A DNA stretch of 64,000 nt, taken from the NCBI GenBank assembly GCA_032433765.1, contig JAVIAB010000049.1, positions 17,441,296 through 17,505,295 on the forward strand, written 5' to 3'. Both the position numbers and the translations under genes were made by a program. The first letter of the stretch is position 1; each line of letters opens with the position of its first letter. Source of the stretch: Megaustenia siamemsis. Lineage: Eukaryota; Mollusca; Gastropoda; Stylommatophora; Ariophantidae. This document shows, in pieces, positions 54,499 to 64,000 of the stretch. The notes under the pieces were generated by a model. It saw nothing but the letters and a program-made list of their open reading frames with translations. It was not told where the DNA came from and searched no databases.

Positions 54499-54958
54499 TC
54501 ATCATCATCAAGTACCGGGTCTGCTGGCATAGGTGATGATGTCTCTCCACAACATTCGATCTGGACAGTTATTTATCATTTCTATTGTTGACCTTCTCCC
54601 ATGCCATTCTCTTAAGCTGTCTGGTATCTTTTCTCTTTGCTTCCCTCTATCTTTTCATCCCTCAATTTAATTTTCCCAGTTGTTACAATATATTCCAGCT
54701 GTTCCCTTCTCATTACATGGCCAAAAAATGATGATTGTTTCTTCCTAATATTGGAAATTAGCTCTCTTTTTGCTTTGGCCTCTTTCAAAATGTTTTCATT
54801 ACTCTTCTTAGCTGTCCATGGTATTCTCAACATTCTTTTGTAAAACCACAATTCTACAGCCTCCAGTAATTTTCTTGTCTGTTGTCCTATTGTCCATGAT
54901 TCACACCCATATGTTAAGACTGGCTCTACGTAACATTTAAGAACTCTTTTTCTTGTGG
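54499..54958 (-). mobile_element. LINE-A copy A12 (3' part)
   Basis: Minus-strand copy from (CATCATCATC) and AAGTACCGGGTCTGCTGG to RKRVLKCYVEPVLTYGCESW codons. The C-terminal frame is open from 54851 to about 54670, then broken by a small insertion near 54670. Confidence 0.9.
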
Positions 54959-55035
54959 TGGTTCATGATTATACAAAGAAATTACGACTGTGGTTTTCTG
55001 TAGCCTTCCATTGGTTTGTTTACGGTTGGCTCCGC

Positions 55036-55150
55036 TAGCCTTTGACTAAAAAGTTTCACCCACAAGGCAGTGGGGTTATTTTACTTTAGGGTACCCTCCC
55101 TTAGCCTTTTACTCTCCCTAGCATAACTGCAAGGCAGCAGGGCAGTCAGG
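55036..55150 (-). mobile_element. Dispersed element L, copy 2
   Basis: The complement of CTAAGGGAGGGTACCCTAAA and CCCCACTGCCTTGTGGGTGA matches copy 1 at 46083-46222 over about 100 bp. Noncoding. Confidence 0.65.
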
Positions 55151-55880
55151 CTATACTGAGACTGAATAAAATGGTGAACTCAGAATAAGAACAGTAGGCA
55201 CAGAAAGCAAACCCATGACAACAATGGAACCAATAGCAGGAAAAGTGGGCCAAAAAGATACAGCTCTGAGGTCAGTTCACTGACCCACAGTCAACAGAAG
55301 TTTGAATGACTCAAAAAGACCAAGAACTCACCAAAAACGAGTCTAAGGAATCAAACATTAATTGCCTGATAAAATAGCTGACAGATTAACAGTGAATCCA
55401 TCTCCAGACCTCATCTTATTTGGAACAGCTTGGTGTTTATCACAGTGCATACTTTGACTATACTGTAGACTGGCATAATCCCAGACATCTCAAGCAACTA
55501 TCTCCCACCCCTACATCCAGCACCATCCTTCCAGTGTCTTCAAACATCAAACAGGGCTTTGCAATTAGAAAGTCAGTGTCTACTGTTCTTGCCACTCTTA
55601 CCAGTGTTAAATCAAGAGAAAAGCTCTAGTGCTTCTCAATAATCAATATTGAACATAATAACAGAGATTACATAGAATATTCAGAATTTGAAATCCTAAT
55701 AAGTATGCAAAATTGTGAAGGAAACAAAAAAGGTCAGACTACAAAAACAGAGGTTCATTGATTACTAGTATTAACCTTGCTGCACTCTAGGGAGACCTAA
55801 AGGTGGTCAGTCTTTCCTAACAGATGGCACACAGTATACATGCTAATAGTTACTGTAGTTCATTAAATTAGACTCTTCTA
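55151..55880. other. Unique intronic DNA, no gene recognised
   Basis: About 730 bp without tandem or dispersed repeats I can identify. The short open frame 55420-55629 has no recognisable domain. Confidence 0.5.
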
Positions 55881-55891
55881 ATCCATTCTTT

Positions 55892-56209
55892 ATACGTTGG
55901 ACATGTGATGAAAAGAGATAATAATCGAATAGCAAAGCAAGCCCTCATATGGGAAACAACAGGTAAAAGAAAAAGAGGAAGACCCAGGGAGACACTGAGA
56001 AGAACATTGATGAGAGAGGCAAGAGCAGCAGGAATCGGCTCCCTCAATGAGATAGAGCTGCTTGCACAGAACAGAGACAGATGGCGAAATTTGATAAAAT
56101 ATCTTTAAAAGAAAACTGCTAGAACAAAAAATTCATATAGGAGAAGGTGTATCTTGGTCTTCGCCCTATGGGCCGTTACGGCTCGAAAGGTCAATAGATA
56201 GATAGATAG
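55892..56209 (+). mobile_element. LINE-C copy C5 (3' end)
   Basis: 318-bp insertion with a perfect 12-bp TSD, AATCCATTCTTT (55880-55891, 56210-56221). An open frame at 55905-56108 encodes RDNNRIAKQALIWETTGKRK, GRPRETLRRTLMREARAAGI and NEIELLAQNRDRW. The tail is GGCCGTTACGGCTCGAAAGG + TCAATAGATAGATAG. The clean frame and TSD suggest a young insertion. Confidence 0.94.
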
Positions 56210-56221
56210 AATCCATTCTTT

Positions 56222-56548
56222 CAGTCAACCAATCCTAATCGTTCCTAGCTTGATTCTCAATTCCTGGTCTAATGTATAAAATCACCATGTCATTATTGAA
56301 AACAGTCACAGAGAGATTTCAACATCTCAAAAAATCCTACTACTGTCAAGTCTATCTGTTTTTTCACAGCCATGGACTTCTGTATGACCTGGATATTAGA
56401 TGCACTGGAGAACTATCCAGAATCTACGGATCATAAAGTAAAGCAATACTGGAAGTCATAAAAGACAACAAAAGAGCAGAAACAAAGAAGCTATTATTTT
56501 CCTCTGAGACTCCACGCCCATCTTCAAGATCATTTAACTGCAAGCCAA
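56222..56548. other. Unique intronic DNA, nothing recognised
   Basis: About 330 bp of non-repetitive sequence between LINE-C copy C5 and a SINE-1 copy. No gene or repeat could be identified. Confidence 0.4.
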
Positions 56549-56559
56549 GAGATAACATT

Positions 56560-56714
56560 CTGATTTTTTTCCGGGAAAGTAAAGCGGCACAGGCGTAATA
56601 CCGATCACATTACGCCAAAAATTATGTGGTGAAGGTCTGTAAAATTTATGGTCACTAACACCATATTCCCTATACGTCACTTGGCGTGACGGAACTCTTT
56701 ACTTACTTTTACAT
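56560..56714 (+). mobile_element. SINE-1 copy, 5'-truncated
   Basis: TCCGGGAAAGTAAAGCGGCA through GTCTGTAAAATTTATGGTCA to TACGTCACTTGGCGTGACGG and a short T-rich end. A perfect 11-bp TSD, GAGATAACATT, lies at 56549-56559 and 56715-56725. The tRNA-like head is missing. Confidence 0.92.
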
Positions 56715-56725
56715 GAGATAACATT

Positions 56726-57310
56726 ACAAGGAAGACAAATGACATAACAACTGAACCAACAATCACATACAAAAGGATATCACTCCTTGTAGTTGTAGCA
56801 TATTGAGGAATGAGGAAGTAGTCAAACTAGCGAAAGAAAGAACCCCCCACCCCAAAAACAAAATGGAAACAGAAAAAAGAAATAAACACAAAATATTCTA
56901 CAACAAAAGAAGTCAAATCGCCCTCATACAGTATTATATAATTATACCGCAACCACCGTCTGTAGTAGTGTAACAAGTGTAATAACAGTACTACTAATAA
57001 ATGAAACAAGAAACAACAAAATATCTGCAAAAAACACTACAGTAAATTGAACAGAAAACAATAAGCGACAATATAGATTAGGGCACTCACTCACGTCAAG
57101 TATCAGTCATCAGTGACTCAATAAACCGTTTAGATGTGAGTACTACATATATATACACACGGTGCTCACTAGTCTGGTCTGACCTGAAACTGATTTAATT
57201 TACAGAAGAAAATCATAAAAACAACAAATGCACTTAACCCCAGACAAGATTAAAACATTGTAAGCTTATAAACACTATCTAAGATAATAAAGAGGACGAT
57301 AAGTTTTACC
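56726..57310. other. 5' end of dlg intron 1, unique DNA
   Basis: Non-repetitive sequence adjoining the exon 1 donor. Contains a short (TA)n/(AC) stretch near 57145-57160. No further exon was recognised. Confidence 0.6.
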
Positions 57311-57329
57311 TTCTTTCCGTACCGGCATC
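57311..57329 (-). CDS. Discs-large exon 1 coding part (start codon)
   Basis: On the minus strand TTGTCAAG precedes ATG at 57329-57327. The frame reads MPVRKE plus one G, then a donor GTAAAACTTA. The split codon completes as GAT with the first two bases of exon 2 (35525-35524), giving MPVRKED followed by AHRALELL. This matches the known N-terminus of SAP97 (MPVRKQD) and DlgS97 (MPVKKQE), including the position of the intron. Nineteen coding bases alone would be weak evidence; the agreement in sequence, phase and strand with exon 2 makes it strong. dlg isoforms lacking L27 use other starts, which are not visible here. Confidence 0.88.
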
Positions 57330-57660
57330 TTGACAACCACGAGAAGACGCCAGAAAGAAGAACTTGGGTTTATTTATTTACCAACCGAACGTCCGTCCCA
57401 GATCTCCAATATATAGTAATCACAACTTTTGAGTTAAAATATAAACAAAATATGTATTCACAAATTATCCTTCCTGGCTCGAAAAAGGCTGCGATATTTC
57501 ATTAAGAATGCAGAATAATGAAAACAACCTAATCTGTAATTAATGAGGAGAGAAACGATAATTCGTGACGAGGCAAACTGAAGCAAGTTGTTGATGGCCA
57601 CCCAACATGGCGGTGGTTGATAATCACGTGACCACCCATAATGTCCATCATTTTACCAGC
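57330..57660 (-). promoter_or_regulatory. Likely dlg 5' UTR and promoter region
   Basis: The unique sequence upstream of the exon 1 ATG contains a CATGGCGG YY1-like word (57606-57613) and an E-box CACGTG (57625-57630) within ATCACGTGACCACCCATAAT. No TATA box is obvious on the minus strand near these sites. The transcription start cannot be placed from sequence alone, so the 5' UTR boundary is inference. Confidence 0.45.
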
Positions 57661-58269
57661 TTTTCTTTCCCCGCTTTAGATTCTCCTTTAATTTTTTCAA
57701 TAATAAATGCTAACAAATAACACAATTTCATTATAATAAACAACACATCATATATCACATATTCTTATATTTTACAAAACCATGTTTTAATTATGTTTAT
57801 TTTTAATTAAAGATCATATCACGTGACCACACATAATGTCATTTTCTTACCACCTTCTATTTACCAGCTTTTTAAAAATTTTTTTGCTTTCACAGAATAA
57901 ATCTTATCAAAAAGCAGACTTCTGTGAGAATAATTTTTTTTAGACCGTCTTATTTTGTATTATAAGTTTCGTTAAATTTAAACACTAATTTCTATGTAGC
58001 GTATTTTTTTTTTTTTAATTGAAAAAAGTTCCAATCCTTTATTTATTATTGATACATTTCAAGACGTGAACTATAAATAAATTAGACAATTATTTTCAAC
58101 ATAAATTATAATCAACATTACACGTGTTAGGTTACAGTTATTGTTATACAATCATTTTAATATTTCATTTTACAAAAGGGGAGCCTTATAAACTGAGTAG
58201 GTCTTGCAATTCTTCTGTCATTTTAACCTTACACATTTGAGTAACAATTTAATAAAAATGTATTTTGCG
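57661..58269. other. AT-rich upstream region with duplicated E-box module
   Basis: Very AT-rich DNA upstream of dlg. A second ATCACGTGACCACACATAAT (57818-57837) repeats the module at 57623-57642, each followed by a TTTACCAGCTTTT-type stretch. No coding exon is recognised. Confidence 0.5.
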
Positions 58270-58520
58270 TGTAGGATCAAGTAGTGGGTTGTAACGTACA
58301 CACTACTACAACTACAACGTAACACTTCTAAAAAGTGTTGTGACAGCTTTACAAAAGAAGAACACAACAAAATACTGACGTTCAGGCACACAACCAGCCT
58401 TCCTCAGTAAACAAGAACAGCAGAAACGAACAACGAAATAAAAATCAACTCTGCTACATCTAGAATGAGCGTGACAGGTAAATCAAGGAGAAATAAACAG
58501 AGGGATAATAGATGAAATGA
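58270..58520. mobile_element. Foldback-family element P3
   Basis: AGGATCAAGTAGTGGGTTGT, GTGACAGCTTTACAAAAGAA and AACACAACAAAATACTGACG correspond to the arm of P1 and, inverted, to P2. The complementary second arm is not evident, so this is a half element or a related single-arm family. Confidence 0.55.
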
Positions 58521-58685
58521 AAATTGTTGAATCGGAAAATATGAACACTCAAAGTTATTGTTTCTGTGCACAGTTTAGCTTTTCGTAAATTATTATTGGT
58601 TCAATGTAGACATGTCCTGTTCTCTTATCTATATCCATGCCTTTATGCATTTTGTGTATAGCAACTTCGAGGGAAAATGGAGTGT

Positions 58686-58712
58686 TCTTGGCACCAGTGA
58701 TGTAGCGCGCGC
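58686..58712. repeat. (CG)n(TG)n alternating purine-pyrimidine run
   Basis: GCGCGCGCGCGCGTGTGTGT, about 27 bp of strict alternation, the classic sequence type able to adopt Z-DNA. It lies about 1.3 kb upstream of dlg exon 1. Confidence 0.85.
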
Positions 58713-58794
58713 GCGCGCGTGTGTGTGTCGTGGAGGGGTGAGAGTTGGGGGAAGGAGGAGGAGTGACTGTTACGTGGCTCACATCATTGTGTCC

Positions 58795-59215
58795 ACTGGG
58801 CGCTGACAACTCACATTATTGTGTCCCATGGGCGCTGCCAACTCACATTATTGTGTCCCCTGGGCGCTGACAGCTCACATAATTGTGTCCCATGGGCGCT
58901 GCAAACTCACATAATTGTGTCCCCTGGGCGCTGACAACTCACATACTGTGTCCCCTGGGCGCTGACAACTCACATTATTGTGTCCCCTGGGCGTTGACAA
59001 ATCACATAATTGTGTCCCATGGGCGCTGACAACTCACATTATTGTGTCCCCTGGGCGCTGACAGCTCAAATAATTGTGTCCCATGGGCGCTGCAAACTCA
59101 CATAATTGTGTCCCCTGGGCGCTGACAACTCACATACTGTGTCCCCTGGGCGCTGACAACTCACATTATTGTGTCCCATGAGCGCTGACAACTTACACAA
59201 TTGTGTCCCTTGGGC
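58795..59215. repeat. 32-bp minisatellite
   Basis: About 13 units containing CTCACATTATTGTGTCCCCT + GGGCGCTGACAA. Variants differ at CCCC/CCAT and in ATTATTG/ATAATTG. Confidence 0.94.
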
Positions 59216-59239
59216 ACTGCCAACCTATATACATGCCTT

Positions 59240-59460
59240 GCCATGAGAGCTGCAAAATCCACATATTTCCCTTCCCCTAAGCACGGCCAAACCCACATAT
59301 ATCCCTTTCCCCGAGCACTATCAATCCACATGTTTTCCCTTTCCCCAAGCACTATCAATCCACATGTTTTCCCTTTCCCCAAGCACTATCAATCCACATG
59401 TTTTCCCTTTCCCAAGCACATTCAATCCACATGTTTTCCCTTTCCCCAGGCACTGGCACG
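59240..59460. repeat. 34-bp minisatellite
   Basis: Five to six units of AGCACTATCAATCCACATGT + TTTCCCTTTCCCCA, the first units degenerate. It may be a diverged continuation of the adjacent 32-bp array, since the GCGCTG/GCACTG words align. Confidence 0.85.
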
Positions 59461-59691
59461 CTGCAAACCTATGGCAACACCTTGAATGTTGGTTACCTAA
59501 TGTTGGTCATCGAATGTTGTAATGAGAAGAGTGAACAAAAGAATCTCAAAGCTAGCTCCCAAATAGGAACCACAGGGTTAAAGAAAAAGAGGTCGACCTT
59601 GAAAAATAATAACTAGAACACTGCGGCGAGAGGGAACAACAGCAGGCACCATTTCCTTTGAACAGATTCTTGCCTATAACATCATTATCAT

Positions 59692-60552
59692 CATCATCAT
59701 AGAGTGCCTTCTCCGCAACGAAGGTTGGCTACCATGGATCGCCATTCTACTCTGTTTCTTGCTTTGATGGTGCAGGCTGACATAGATTGACTTGTCCATC
59801 TTTTGATTTTACTCGTCCATGTTAGTCTTGGTCTGCCTCTGCCTCTTTTACCTTGTATTTTCCCTTCCAATATTACTTTTAGTAGGCTGTTGTGTCTTTT
59901 AACATGCCCCAAAAATTTCATTTGTCTTGTCTTAATTGCATTTAGTAGTTCTCTTTTTATTTTCAGTGTTTTAAAAACTTCATAGTTTGTTATCTTTTGT
60001 TTCCATCCAATTCTACCTATTCTTCTATAAATCCACATTTCAAAGGCTTCAATTTTCTGTTCTGTTTTCTTGTCTAATGCCCATGTTTCTGCACCATACA
60101 GGAATACTGAGAAGATGTAACATTTTGCCATTCTTAGTTTCAGCCCTGTTGATATTTGTTTTGTTGTTAGTATATTTCTCATGACATTAAAATTACTTTT
60201 TGCCATTCCTATTCTTTTGTTTATTTCAATTTTACATTTTCCATCATTGGTTATAGTATGTCCGAGGTAGTTGTAGTAAAAAGTAAGTAAAGTACTCCCG
60301 TCACACCAAGTGGCGTATAGGGAAATATGGTGTTAGTAACCCTATATTTTACAGACCTTCAGCACATTATTTTTGGGGTAATATGGTCGGTATTACGCCC
60401 GTGCTGCTTTACTTTCCCAGAAAAAAAATCCGGTACCCATTTAAGGCTGGGTGAACCCGGAAGCCGTCGGTTGGGATCGAACCCTACCCATTGTCCTTTG
60501 TAGTCCAGTTCACTAACCACTGAGCTATCGCGGCTCCCTAAGGTAGTTGTAG
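59692..60552 (-). mobile_element. LINE-E copy E4, interrupted by SINE-1
   Basis: On the minus strand the frame 59697-60206 is open for 169 codons: MAKSNFNVMRNIL, FLYGAETWALDKKTEQ, WIYRRIGRIGWKQKITNYEV and GKRGRGRPRLTWTSKIKRW. It ends in (GAT)n. SINE-1 (60277-60540) is inserted near the truncated 5' end. It is the best-preserved LINE-E C-terminus here. Confidence 0.92.
60277..60540 (-). mobile_element. SINE-1, full-length copy inside LINE-E
   Basis: Minus-strand copy with A box (TAGCTCAGTGGTTAGTGAAC), B box (GGTTCGATCCC), body and the tail with CCGTCACACCAAGTGGCGTA. A perfect 12-bp TSD, AGGTAGTTGTAG (60265-60276 and 60541-60552), flanks it. Confidence 0.95.
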
Positions 60553-60669
60553 CTATAATATAAATTACGTCATTTCGATAAGTGCTAAAGTCATACAGAT
60601 GAATAGAAATGCGAAGCTACTGTAAAGCTGATAATAAGAATGATTTTTTTAAAAAGTAAAACAAGTGGA

Positions 60670-60990
60670 TGAAACATCGTTCTACGTTTGTTTTGTATCT
60701 CATCTACATAATGCTGTTTCCGTTCCACTTTTTGCCATTTGGATAAGCTGTTCAATATTTTATCACTTGGTTTTCCTCTGCTCTCCTTTGCCACTCATTC
60801 TGCCCGTTGCTATAGTATTGTCAATGTCTTCTTTTCGCATCATGCGCCCAATAAATTTAGAATGTCTTTCCTTTATGATTTTGATATTTCTGGTTTCTCC
60901 GGTTCTTTTTAAACAATCTTCGTTAGTAAGGATTGCTATCGATGAAAGGTAACTCGTATAAAGTTGTGATCATTTACCTTTCACGAGTTA
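60670..60990 (-). mobile_element. LINE-G remnant
   Basis: Decayed minus-strand codons (KNRRNQKYQNHKGKT; GRMMRKEDI; KILNSLSKWQ) resemble the GHIMRR, KIEG and DSL-EW order of LINE-A and LINE-F C-termini. Too diverged to be placed in either. Confidence 0.55.
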
Positions 60991-61001
60991 TTGCTCTTGG
61001 G

Positions 61002-61480
61002 CATCACCATCATCAAGTACCTTGTTTGCTGGTGTAGGTGATCATGTTTCTCCATAACCTTCGATCTTGACAGTTATTTATCATTTCTGTTGTTGACCTT
61101 CTGCCAAGCCATTCACTTAAGCTGTCTGGTATCTTTTCTCTTTGCTTCCCTCTATCTCTTCGTCCCTCAATTTTCCCAGTTGTTACAATATATTCCAGCT
61201 GTTCCCATCTCATTACATGGCCAAAAAATGATTGTTTCTTCCAAATGTTCGAAATTAGCTCTCTTTTTGCTTTGGTCTCTTTCAGAACGTTTTTATTACT
61301 CTTCTTAGCCTTCCATGACATTCTTAACATTCTTCTGTAAAACCACATTTCTACAGCCCCCAGTGATTTTCTTATCTGTTTTCCTATTGTCCATGATTCC
61401 CATCCATATGTTAAGACTGGCTCAACATAACATTTAAGAACTCTTTTTCTTGTTTCTATTGTCAAAAGATGGATTGCACA
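61002..61480 (-). mobile_element. LINE-A copy A13 (3' part)
   Basis: Minus-strand frame 61013-61531 reads TIETRKRVLKCYVEPVLTYG, WFYRRMLRMSWKAKKSNKNV, REQLEYIVTTGKIEGRRDRG and DRRLWRNMITYTSKQGT, about 155 open codons. It starts with codons in the RT-distal region and ends in (GAT)n. Confidence 0.92.
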
Positions 61481-61628
61481 GTATCCATTGACTAACATAC
61501 TTCTTAAAATTGGGCAGGACATTTTGAACAAAATGCTGTTACAGGTCAGGCAGAGATTTCCCAGTCAAACAGAAAAGGCAGCAGTCCAATTTAGGATTGC
61601 AGACCACGCGCCTGTTTAGGCTCTAGCC

Positions 61629-61953
61629 CCGACGACTGGTTGGTCTCGAGGCAAGACGTCAGCCTCGAGACAGAGAGGTTGTGGGTTCAAATCCCGCATT
61701 TTTATTTATGATTTCTCTCTACGGCAACCATCTCTGGTCTCAGCAGCGGGGCCCGGCTTGAAACGTCAATTAATCATCGACGGAAAAAAATATGAGTACC
61801 TACGAAGTCAGAGTTATCTGCCTGTGCGGCGAGGGACCCCTGTGCACACGGCTGCCAGGGAAAAATGGATTAACGCGTAAAATTCAGTTCCTAGTCTCTA
61901 GGGACTTCGTCAGAGGTAAAGGCTGGCAAACGAAAAACGAAAAAAAAAAAGAC
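61629..61953 (+). mobile_element. SINE-II copy c
   Basis: Head ACTGGTTGGTCTCGAGGCAA, B box GGTTCAAATCC (61684-61694), body TTCTCTCTACGGCAACCATC, TGAAACGTCAATTAATCATC, GAGTTATCTGCCTGTGCGGC, GTCTCTAGGGACTTCGTCAG, then an A-rich tail. A 9-13 bp piece after the B box is deleted relative to copies a and b. Confidence 0.9.
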
Positions 61954-62040
61954 TAGCCCTGAACTATCAGGAGTCCATCAGATATTCAGTTAGCATGCAA
62001 CTGTTAGGATAAATAGTCAGGATACGACCGTTATACAGTT

Positions 62041-63198
62041 CTTCTTCTACCTTTTCAGCTCCCAGTGGAGCATAGGTCTTCAAGAAACACTTTCCAAGTC
62101 GTTCTGTTTTTCGCCATTCTTTTAAGATCATTCCATGTCTTCCCCATCATCTTCATCTCTGCTTCTATCTGTCTTCTCCAAGAATTCCTTGGTCTTCCTC
62201 TTTGTCTTTTCCCCTGGGGATTCCAAAAAAGGGCCTGTTGTGTAATACTCTCAGTTGGCTTCCGTAGTATGTGTCCTATCCAGCGCCATCGTCTTCGGTG
62301 TATCTCTTTATCCACTGGTGTTTGACTGGTACATTTCCATAATTGTATGTTAGTGATTTAGTCCTGCCATTTCCATCCTTTTATCCTGCGTAAGCATCCA
62401 TTAATGAAAGTCTGTATCTTCGTGATAGTCGAGTTTGTTGTTTTCCATGTCACAACCATATAATAGGACCGCCTTAACATTTGAGTTGAAAATTTTTATT
62501 TTTGTATTTAACCTAATTTCTTTGGATTTCCATGTTTCCCAGTGCAATGAAAGCTCCACTTGCTTTTGATATCCTTATTTTGGTATCATTTTCTGTTCCT
62601 CCCTCTTTATCTATATTACTGCCCAGATATATGTAAGATTGTACGTCTAGTAGAGGTATTTCTCCTAGTTTTATTTGGTTATTGCCAACTGTATTAATTC
62701 TCATAATGTTGGTCTTATCTCTATTAATCTTCAGTCCTAGCTGTTGTGATCTCTCATCAAGTATGCTCATTTTATCCTGCATCTGTTGATGGCTGTGTGA
62801 TAGGAGAGCTATGTCATCAGCAAAGTCTAAATCATCAAGTTGTTTGGTCAGTGACCACTTGATTCCATTTCTGTTGTTTTGCGTTATTTTCATAATCCAA
62901 TCTATGGCCAGTAGAAAGAGAAATGGAGACAGAAGGCATCCCTGCCTTACTCCTGTTCTTATTTCAAATGCTTCTGTAATCTGTCCTTCATGCACCACAC
63001 TATATTTCGTTCCTTCATACATTGTTTTATCAGGTTAATAAACTTTATGGGGATTCCGTAATGACTCAGCAACTTCCAAAGCATTCTTCTGTCTAAACTA
63101 TCAAATGCCTTTTCGTAATCTATGAATCCAATATAAAGTGGGGATTTTAGTTCTAAACTTTGTTCAACTATTATACGTAGAGTAGTTGACAGCAGAGT
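62041..63198 (-). mobile_element. LINE-D copy D4: RT and C-terminal part
   Basis: 1.16-kb 5'-truncated copy with a perfect 11-bp TSD, GTTATACAGTT (62030-62040, 63199-63209). The minus-strand frame 62513-63022 has GVRQGCLLSPFLFLLAIDWI, LDDLDFADDIALLSHSHQQM (FADD near 62820) and YIYLGSNIDKEGGTENDT. A second open piece, 62055-62315, has HRRRWRWIGHILRKPTESIT and GKRQRGRPRNSWRRQIEAEM. It is the best LINE-D copy here. The frame shifts between the pieces make it inactive. Confidence 0.92.
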
Positions 63199-63394
63199 TA
63201 TACAGTTAGTTACACAAAATGGAACAGTAGAACATTTATAAATTGCTTCAGTTGTTCTAACTGTTCTGTTGTTACATTTATAGGTAAACTTTGCTATAGC
63301 AAAGCAACAAATCTACAACAGCATCAGACGCATCCATAGTGTAACAACAAGGACTATTAGTTAAATACTTATCGACAAAGCAACATATTGAGTT

Positions 63395-63665
63395 ATTTGT
63401 GGGTCATCATTATTGCACTCATAACATGCCCATAGGTGCTTAGATTCCCCTCCTCAGAAAACCCCACAGTGTCCAGCGACTGACGACTCCAGTTCCGTGT
63501 AGGTTGATAAGCCTTCTTATAAGCCCATTAAGTTTCTCGGTTTTGGCTGTGCCCATCTTAACTCCCATCTCGGAACTGCGTTTCCGGTGCGACCCAAGAT
63601 GGCGATGTGTTTTCGCGGCTTCGTTGGCAAGGAAGTGTAATTTCATTGATGTGTGCTTCTAAATG
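63395..63665 (-). mobile_element. LINE-J copy J2 (3' end)
   Basis: Minus-strand codons MGVKMGTAKTEKLNGLIRRL, TGVVSRWTLWGFLRRG and a CNNDDPQITQY end align with J1 (IGVKMGIARNEKLSGRVRRL, IGVVSRWTLRDLLRRG). Unlike J1, no SINE-1-like tail follows the last codons. Confidence 0.82.
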
Positions 63666-64000
63666 GAAAAAAAAAAAAAGCTAACGATGTATCCACGTGC
63701 CGTAGATCTGATTGACTGTAGTTGACCAGTCAATAACGTGGAATCAATTCAGAGGAAGAGATGTGTTTACAGCACTCGGAAAATATGACAAATAATCAAC
63801 AACAATAAAAAACAAAGAACAATATATGGTTCGAAGCAGGATAGAATTTCGTCATACGAAATCATCATTCATCGTAAACAATCGGAATGATTGAATCCGG
63901 ACACGATCCGGATGAAAACACATCTACCGGTGTGCTCAGAGCACTATACTCAGTAGCTCCGGCAGCAATACGGACTTGGAATATGAGGAAACTGCAACAT
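63666..64000. other. Unique segment at right edge
   Basis: Non-repetitive sequence with no recognised gene or repeat, apart from a short A run at about 63666-63679. Confidence 0.4.

Larger units (their letters stand above)
35526..57310 (-). other. dlg intron 1 (about 21.8 kb)
   Basis: Inferred from the two exons: the exon 1 donor (GTAAAACTTA) abuts 57311 and the exon 2 acceptor (CCCAG) abuts 35525. Both junctions are phase 1, so a GAT codon is rebuilt across the splice. The intron is filled with minisatellites, LINE fragments and SINEs listed separately. I found no in-frame cassette exon. Confidence 0.85.

Noticed and set aside
61629..61700. Second tRNA-like gene at the SINE-II head
   Set aside because: Three copies with the same long body exist in the window; dispersed SINE, not a tRNA gene.

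Overview
This looks like a nuclear segment from an invertebrate animal. The two protein-coding exons I can identify (minus strand, 57311-57329 and 35394-35525) encode the start of a Discs-large (Dlg1/SAP97-type) L27 domain. It resembles the insect DlgS97 N-terminus more closely than the vertebrate one. Almost everything else is repeats: tandem minisatellites (more than 20 kb in total), 5'-truncated non-LTR retrotransposons and tRNA-derived SINEs. That mix would fit a mollusc or another lophotrochozoan, but the species call is inference. There is no bacterial-style gene content.

Layout. 1-6273 is a 31-bp satellite with higher-order structure, ending at a 100-N scaffold gap (6274-6373). 6374-7010 is a poly(G)-bearing minisatellite. 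7190-9070 is a 24-bp array split by LINE fragments. 9303-10300 holds a foldback element, a 54-bp array and unique DNA, followed by a polypurine stretch. 10736-14070 is a satellite split by a 1.9-kb LINE. 14190-15880 has another LINE, a 74-bp array and a foldback-type insertion. 16090-20403 holds a SINE, a pair of inverted ~365-bp nonautonomous elements (Q) and a LINE with RT and RNase H, which is the longest retroelement here. 21010-26276 is dominated by a 46-bp satellite of about 105 copies. 26277-35390 has LINE and SINE copies plus 37-, 41- and 28-bp arrays. 35394-57329 is the start of dlg: exon 2, a ~21.8-kb intron 1 packed with nested elements and arrays, and exon 1. 57330-57850 is the likely 5' UTR and promoter. 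57850-64000 is upstream DNA with more repeats.

I sorted the LINE fragments into working families by shared sequence; the letters are mine. A, B, C, D, E, F, G and I are RTE-like or related endonuclease/RT elements. J carries RNase H. Most are 3' fragments, and many are flanked by 8-15 bp target-site duplications (TSDs) readable in the sequence. That makes the order of nested insertions recoverable. Two SINE types end in 3' tails resembling tails of LINEs in this window (SINE-K with LINE-C, SINE-1 with LINE-J), which suggests LINE/SINE mobilisation partnerships. One minisatellite (39511-40400) appears to have grown from a LINE-C 3' terminus. All LINE reading frames seen are broken or truncated, so no copy looks autonomous.
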